DNA of 64,000 nt, taken from positions 144,284 through 208,283 of the forward strand of contig MNCI01038165.1 of the NCBI GenBank assembly GCA_015680685.1, written 5' to 3'. Shown here one piece after another: positions 57,307 to 64,000 of this stretch. The notes below the pieces were generated by a model. The model ran no database searches. It worked only from the letters and a program-made list of their open reading frames with translations, and was not told the DNA's origin. The stretch comes from Gnetum montanum. Its lineage: Eukaryota; Streptophyta; Gnetopsida; Gnetales; Gnetaceae. Every line of letters starts with the position of its first letter. The first letter of the stretch is position 1. The translations under genes and the position numbers were made by a program.

Positions 57307-59530
57307 AGAAATATTGAAGGAAAATACTTATGGAAAGATCAAGAAGAAGAAGGTTCCATGCATCATATACAGTGATATAAAGGGTGATAACATACAGGAG
57401 CGTTCAACATCTCTTACATGCAACTGGTGTGCCTAGGAAGTTAACATACAAAAGTGCCTATATGTACCAACCACACAATAAGAGAACACCCAATGGTTGA
57501 TAGCTAATCAAGAGAGCAACCCACCAATATGCGTGGAACTAACTGGGGGACCAACTTGCACCCACGAAGAAAGCATAGATGCACTAGAGCAAGAGTGTCA
57601 CCAACTTCCAACCCTTAATCTGAAACCACCAATTGAGGGAAGTTGGAAACTCTTAGAAAATCCAAATGAGTACTCCGATAGGAGAATACTAGTCTGTGTG
57701 CAACCAACCAACCCTTATGATGAACCTAGAATGGTCTATGCACATAGCACATTTGAAAGAGGATGACCTCACTCATTATTTTAGATCTCTCCATTCCAAG
57801 TCAATCATGGGGGAGATGGCCACCTATGCTAATCATTTGAGGCCCTCAGTTCTATTTAAATTTTTTTTTTACATATTTTTTTTACACATTTTTGTTTTAC
57901 AAATTTCTTTAACTTTTCTTATTTTTGTTTTACAACATCATTTATACTTTTTCATTTCTTTGTGTGTTTGATTAATTTGTTTGATTCATCACTTAATAAG
58001 TGCTCTGATGGTGGTATGAACTGTATTCCATTGATTGCCAATGTTTGGTTTTTACCCTTAAGTTATCATGTTGATACTAAGGTATGGTTCTATTGATATA
58101 ACAGGTAATGAGTCCACATCATCCACACATCCATAAAATTCTATGGTCTCTCTTGGCTTGGAATTATACAGTCCCTTTCTCAATAATAAGCACTATCAAT
58201 GAATTGGTGACTAGGCATTTCTTAAACTAAGGAAGGACTCAAGGATCAAAAAGGGTGTGACTTCAAGGGGATTTGATGCACTTGTGCTAGCCATTCTCTT
58301 GGGTGCTTGGATGTTTTCTTCTTGAGTTATCTTACCATTTTGACATTGCCCCATTATCGGGAAGTTGAGAAAATAAAAATAATAAGTCTTTGCATAGTGT
58401 GGTTCTCATGCAAAAAAATAAAAATAAAAATAGTGAGAATTCAAAACACACCCCTTAGACAAAATAATCATTTGGGCTACAAGCATAGGTTATGGAACTA
58501 AAATAAACATGTTCCCTCTAACTAAGGCCCTTCTCGCTTCCTACTTTCTCCTCTTTCATTTCGTCAAAATGGTGGTGGCTTTGTGATGAAAGAATTCTTG
58601 TTACTTTGGGTGGATGGATTGGCCAAATGTATTAATGCGAAGTCACTAGATGTGGTTTGTTTGAGAATGGATTTTGAATGAGATCTACTGAGCCACATTA
58701 ACCATTAATACATAAGGGGTTGTACATGACTTTGTTCTTGAGATTCCATTCCATTATCTTTTTTCCATCCTTCTTTCCCCATTTATCACCTCATTTACAA
58801 TTGTATTAGTAGTCTATATTTTGGTTGATGCATTATTTTCTTTTTGGTAAACTCTTGTGGTTAAGACTTTAACTCTTGTCTTCAAATGACATTCCTAGAG
58901 CCTATAGACTCTTTGAATGTGGAATTGTTAGGGTACTAAGGGCATGAGCCTACTTTGGGGAGGACCCATTGGCATTCCTATTTGATGCATCTATTAATTT
59001 CTTTTCTTTAAACATTTCCACAATCACCATCTATTTTGTTCATCTCCATCTTTGACATCCATTTTAGTGGCGTGGCTATTATTTCTTTTTCTCCATCTTT
59101 CTTATTCCTTATCTTTTTCCATTCTATCGCTAACGAAGGTTCGCTCTCAGTCATGGGGGACTGAGTCCAATTTTTTTGATTTTTCTCTTAACCCCTACAC
59201 CTCAGGGAGCCACCAATATTATATCTCCAAATTTGGATTAGCCGTATCACAACATAGCCAATGAACCTTACACTGAGGCAAGGTATTAAATGCATTATGA
59301 TTCATTTACCCTTTCTAATATTAGACTGTGTTGTGTGTGCAGATGGCAATCATACAACAAAAAATTGCATTTGGAAGAAATACTTGGAATGGACTGACAT
59401 TGAAGTAGTTATGCAAGGAACAAGTTCAGTGGTGTGGTTACAGATAGAAAACGAAAGACACAATCTTAGCATTGGCAACAACAGACTTCTTCTTTTCTCT
59501 TTCTCTTCTCTCTTAGCTGCCAAATAAGGA
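57307..59530 (+). other. Unassigned internal region of an Athila-like element
   Basis: It lies upstream of the Athila-like 3' UTR and LTR on the plus strand. One open frame, 57497-57766 (89 residues, MIANQESNPPICVELTGG), has fairly even composition and may continue an upstream reading from ~57310 with stops, but I do not recognise it. 57860-57960 is T-rich. The remainder is AT-rich without a long frame. Gene B is not found here in the expected place. Confidence 0.35.
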
Positions 59531-59716
59531 TGGATGTCAAATGTGTATAGTTTTCACTCTTGTTGTCATGAACACTAAATTTTTCCATGTATTGTAATGA
59601 TGATCCATTCACATGTCACCCCATCTACCATTAGTGTCATTCAAGTGAATAACCCCATACCTTCCTAATATTTTGTAAGGAACTCGAGGATGAGTTTTCA
59701 TTTAGTCATGGGGGTA
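59531..59716 (+). other. 3' UTR and polypurine-like tract (plus orientation)
   Basis: 'aataaccccataccttcc', 'ttttgtaaggaactcgagga' and 'cattt' then AGTCATGGGGGTA at 59704-59716 repeat, in the opposite orientation, the sequence at 28475-28560 and 11237-11330. Confidence 0.75.
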
Positions 59717-60533
59717 TGATGAGCCGTCATATCACATGGGTCGTGATATTGCATATGCAATATCGTGTTGGCCCCTGCAATATTGCGTACATGATATTGC
59801 AGCCCATCGCTAGTTCTATAAATAAGAGGCGGCTTTCCCTTGTAAGATCATCTAGATCTAGACCCTTAACTAAAATCTAGTAGTTTTACCATTCCAGAGA
59901 TAGAATAATTTCCATGTGCTTGCAGTAGGAGTCTCAAAGTGAATGGATCTTTATTCAAGAAAATTGTACCTGAGCACACATTTGTGTACAGAAATAAAGA
60001 TGAACTTTCTGATAAACCTTGTAGTGCATGGACTAAGATAATTATGATTTAGTTAATGTTAAATTCTTAAATACTTTCTTAGATAATTAATCTCTCTCAA
60101 CCCTCAACTCTCCTAGTTAACTGCATTCAGTATGACTGCTTCGAGCACGTGTGCTACGCTTTGTAACCCAGTAACGAATAGCGTTTGGTAATCCCAATAG
60201 CATTGCACTGGTTTAGGGTGTGTACGGCAAGTGGGAATGAATACTGCTACTAGGACAATTAAAGCTTAGTTAGTAAAAGTTAGTTACTTAGTCTCTTCAC
60301 CCCTTCCTCTCTTAGCATAGGCAATAAAAGGATAAAAGACATAAAAATTATATACCTTAGACTTACTTAACCATACAATTGTGACAATACAAGTAAGTCT
60401 GGGAAGACAATGATTGATTAACCTCAAGGATTCCATAAGGCACATAAGCACTTAGTCCTTGGATTTTGACCGGATTGCATGTGAGACACTCATATTCATA
60501 TGGTTGAGTGTAGGGGTACCTTGTCACTCATCA
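59717..60533 (+). repeat. 3' LTR, Athila-like family (plus)
   Basis: Starts tgatgagccg and ends cactcatca; 817 bp. TATA box tataaata is at 59817-59824. U3 has a perfect 20-base palindrome, gatattgcatatgcaatatc, at 59745-59764, with further 'gcaatattgc' at 59777 and 'gatattgcag' at 59793. The right flank is cttat. No matching 5' LTR was found. Confidence 0.8.
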
Positions 60534-60959
60534 CTTATGAATTTTTAAAGATTTAAATTTTGAAATTAATAGGGGGGAGATGAAGATATAGTGATGAAGG
60601 TATAAATAGACCTTTTAACCCTGTAATTATGTTAATAGAGTCTATGGAGAGAAAGAGAGTTAGGGAGTGAGAGGTATGTTTCAAGAAAAGAGTAGAGAGA
60701 TAGATACTTAACCATGTGCCTTGATCATCATCCTTGCGTAAGTGTGATTTCTTTATTTGAGTATGTATGAGAATTTGATTGAATCTCTTGTTTTTCCTTG
60801 GCAATGTGTGCTTTCTTTTTGCTAAAAATTTTCCATTTACATAATGATGAATGGTAGTGGTATCTCCATGGGTTGCTTCCCCTTATCTTGTGCTCTAGGT
60901 TTTGGAATTTGATGGCTTTCAAGGAGTGCTTAGAGATTTTCCTCTTTAGTCTAGGGTTC
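60534..60959. other. Spacer left of gene B copy 3
   Basis: AT-rich with a purine run at 60645-60675. Short shadow frames only. Confidence 0.4.
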
Positions 60960-63504
60960 CTATGTCATCCATGCTAATGCTCTAATTTTTGATGAAGTTG
61001 GCACCTCCCATGAACATGGAAATTGTAGGAATATTTGATTTTCCTTGACATACCAGGCCGCAAATAGTAGTCGTTCCTTCTCATAGGCTCTGGCTTTGTC
61101 CTTGTATTCTTGATAGTTTTTGAGACATCAAGCCAAGTTTACTATGACATCTTTTTATCCCTAGTAGCTAGCCTTGACCACCTCTAACTTAGAATTTTTC
61201 ACTTCTAGTTTCTATAGCACCTTTTTGTGCTTAGAAAATTCTATTTCATATTTTGCATATGTGTTAGCTACCTACTTCTCTAGCTCTGTTCTTGGGTGTC
61301 CTACTATTAAGATGGCTAAGTTGGCATACACTAGTTTTCCAATTCCATGTACTCTATAAGATCTTGTATCTACAAGTCTTAGTCTTCGAGCTCTACTTGG
61401 TAGGCAAATGCATAGGTATCCAATATGGCCCACCAATCAATGTTTTGAGCACTGAGAGTGTTGATGTGGGCTTTGGCCATATGGATTTCCTTTTCAATTA
61501 TCTTCTTGTACATCTCCACCTAGTCCCTAAAGTGTTCCTTTAGTTTCTCATGTGGCTTGGCCTCATTTTTCCATGTGCTTATTTCAATGACTATCTTTTG
61601 ATCGATTGCATGCACCTCCTCCATTGAAAGGGTTTAATTTTCTCTAGACAAGCGATGCATGTCCTAGTTGACCCTAACGAATTATTCTCGTAATTTATAA
61701 AAATTTTCTTCAAGAACATTCTTTTATTTTTCCACGATGGTCAACCAGATATTGTTTGCAGTAAGCTATTTATTCTCCTCTTGCAAGGCCTTGAGTGCTT
61801 TGACATGTGCATAAGTTTGAGCTTGTGCCTTGGAAGCATCCTAATCAGCCTTCTCTTTCTCCTTCACCACTCTTTTATTATCTGCCAACAATTTATTAAG
61901 TTGCTCTATCTTGAAGGACTCTAACTAGTTTGTGAGGATGAATTGAGATGGGTCCTATTATGCAACTTGTAGGGTGACAAGCCTCTCTTGGAGTCATTCC
62001 AACTCTGCCTCTACCTGCTCAACCCTGATCATTACCATAAATAAATTTCCTTTGGTGGAGATGAGGTCTGACTATGTTGGTGTGACATCTTAAGGGATGT
62101 AAAATAGGGATGTCATCACTTGTCCTATTTGTAGCAACCAATCAAGAACATCCTCATGTTCCATAGAAGTCATCGAGGGACCAGCCAAAGTTTGAGCATC
62201 GCGTGCTCCCATAAGATCTGCAAGTGGCACAACAGGTACATTGAATGATTTTTTATGTGATCCATGATCACTTCTACATCTCCTACTACATCTTAGTTCT
62301 ACATGACCACTATTGTGGCCCCTTCACTAGTTTCAAATTGCACTTGAAAGGATGCAACATTTCCTAAGATTTGTTTTGACCAGTGTGACTTCCCTCCTCC
62401 TATTTGAATCGACACTTCGCCTCATGTGTGATCGATGGAGACCATGGGTTGTACAATATCATCTATGACCTGGAAGAGGTTGGTCTCATCACAACTTCCC
62501 CAAGTGACTGTCTTAGCAATGACCCTCAAATGGCTCATCAATAATCGATAGTCTTGTGGTGGTGGTGGCAGTTGGTCTTGCTAGCCTATGTTGGGCCCTA
62601 CTTCCTATTGTCAACTAGGCCTTATGCTTGGGGGTTGTCTAGATCCTACAATTTTATTTGTAGTAGGCCCCACCATCTATTCTTGTTCTAGCTCTAGTTT
62701 CTCACCAGCACTTTTCCTTGGGGTTGGTGGCTTTAGCAATTTAGCAAATGAAGCATTTTGGGCCCTTCTGGGGACATCATTGGTATACCCTAGAATTCCA
62801 ACACATCGGCATAGCTTCTTGATGAGATAGGGGAAGGGAAATGTGAACTTCCCTATCTTGTGTTCCTCAAACTACCTTAAAATCTCTATTAGATATAGAT
62901 GAGGTAGGTTGGCATTAACATTGCCCATCAATATCACACTTCCTCTAGCTGCATACATGGATATTTTATTTTTAGCATTAAAGCAAGTGGGTAGGTGAGC
63001 AAACTTTGGCCCTATATTCGGAAGATTTAACACTTTTGAAATGGCTTTGGTAGAGAAATCTAGAGAAACACCACCAATATCAACTATGGTACCTTCTTCT
63101 TTATTGTGCCAAAATTGGCACATCTCTCCTAGGTACTAGGCACCACTTTTAGAGAGGATAGGCCATAATGGGGATCCTTTGAGTTGGTCCCTAACTACCT
63201 TAGGAGTGAAGTCAATGAAAGGTCCAAAGTTGAGTTCCACAATCATGGTTGCTAACGCAGACCTTTCACGAATCACCTGAACACATTTTAGGAACAACAT
63301 GAGATGTTGTCCCTATTTAGGTACTTCAACAGCTCCTCCTTCAGCCTATCCTGATTGCAAAGTAACATGAGGCTCTTAATGGATTCTAAATGATTGTGCC
63401 TCTTGTTCTGTATGTTCCTTAGGAGACACTTAGCCTCTACCTCTTCTTGGTTATTTGGACACACCTTGAGAGGGTCCTCTTTGTTTTTCACGTTTAGGGG
63501 CCAT
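60960..63504 (-). pseudogene. Gene B copy 3: coiled-coil post-pol gene, best preserved
   Basis: The start at 63504 is preceded by TGATTGCAG on the minus strand. The first ~70 residues are Lys/Arg/Glu-rich. A conserved block over residues ~75-215 reads in one frame with few stops: KCVQVIRERSALATMIVELN, then FIDFTPKVVRDQLKGSPLWP, TIVDIGGVSLDFSTKAIS, LNLPNIGP, and PYLIKKLCRCVGILGYTND. The rest (62500-60960) is Gln/Glu/Leu-rich coiled-coil-like sequence with more stops; 'cctccattga' near 61617 and 'ttggcctcatttttc' near 61560 match copies 1 and 2. The domain recalls the plant-transposon domain of Athila-type accessory ORFs (from memory). It is oriented opposite to the neighbouring 59717 LTR, so it belongs to a different insertion. 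Confidence 0.65.
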
Positions 63505-64000
63505 CTGCAATCACACGAGGCTAACCATTAGTAAGGTTGCTCAGAAAATTTTATTTATACCTTACTACTTACCTTTAATAAATTCATTTCTTATTTAGTA
63601 TGATTTAGAGTTAGGAAAATGTCCCCTAAAAGTTTTGATATTTGGCCCAATTTGATTAGGTGGCTCCGAAATGTAATTCTCATGGTGTGGGTGAAGAGAT
63701 AAAATTGATTTTGGCAACATTTTTAATCATTTTTATGGTCATTTACCCTTTATGATATCCTTCGGGTGATGATGAATTTCAAAAATGTTATGCACAACTT
63801 GGAGCGTACCCTTCACCCATGACGAAGTTGAATACTTCAGGTTTTGACAAGTTCAATCGAAATGGGAATTGGAGCATTAACAAGCAAGCTATGATTGTTT
63901 GAATGATAGGTGTGCAAGCTAGCAAATTCGTGGAAGAAAATTTGAACAACTCCCCTCACATGAACAATGTAAAATGATGTTGACATGCGTGGGGGTGGGG
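63505..64000 (-). other. Leader of gene B copy 3 (cut by window end)
   Basis: Non-coding AT-rich sequence with 'ttggtttt'-poor, G-rich end (gggggtgggg at 63991). The TATA and palindrome expected ~0.5 kb upstream would fall at or beyond the window end and are not seen. Confidence 0.35.

Noticed and set aside
59052-59527. Plus-strand frames of 70 and 88 residues
   Set aside because: Low-complexity Ser/Leu/Phe content, no continuation and no homology to other copies; chance frames in AT-rich DNA.

Overview
This is plant nuclear DNA made almost entirely of old, nested, decaying LTR retrotransposons. No intact host protein gene, rRNA, tRNA or CRISPR array is visible. The evidence for a plant is: Ty3/gypsy polymerases of two plant lineages, Athila-like and Tat-like (the Tat pol has the second, archaeal-type RNase H after the normal one); an Asp-tRNA-type primer-binding site at the Athila-like LTRs; TATAAATA boxes in the LTRs; and GT-AG introns in an unrecognised gene family. 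The density and age of the layers suggest a large seed-plant genome. I cannot name the species. The sequence is a draft: N at 8249 and 33310, and an N run at 11085-11117.

Layout. 1-7.0 kb: LTR end fragment, a gag piece with a duplicated zinc knuckle, and copy 1 of a post-pol gene (here 'gene B', minus strand). 7.0-9.96 kb: plus-strand Athila-like LTR, primer site and collapsed gag-pol. 9.97-25.98 kb: a minus-strand Athila-like element (outer) split by a later Athila-like element (inner, 10575-21308, target duplication CATGG). The inner one carries a solo LTR (11603-12455, duplication ACAAC), and the outer one carries a solo Tat LTR (22583-25002, duplication ATGTA/ATGTG). 27.5-32.5 kb: another Athila-like 3' end: LTR, 3' UTR, gene B copy 2 and its leader.

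32.5-54.6 kb: two halves of Tat-type elements facing opposite ways. Left half: LTR, gag and protease on minus, next to a plus-strand multi-exon gene remnant. Right half: a related multi-exon remnant on minus, then RT, RNase H, second RNase H and integrase on plus, then a 3' LTR. In both halves the multi-exon gene is antisense to the element and lies where protease should join RT. 54.6-57.3 kb: Tat gag start and 5' LTR (minus). 57.3-60.5 kb: unassigned sequence, then an Athila-like 3' end and LTR (plus). 60.9-64 kb: gene B copy 3 (minus).

The two points most worth following are (1) gene B, a coiled-coil gene after pol in the Athila-like family, with a conserved splice-acceptor-like start and, in two copies, a palindrome plus TATA module about 0.5 kb upstream; and (2) the pair of homologous seven-exon genes lying antisense at the Tat protease/RT junction. 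Every coding unit seen is broken by stops or frameshifts, so pseudogene is used for coding remnants. Similarities were judged by eye; no alignment was computed.
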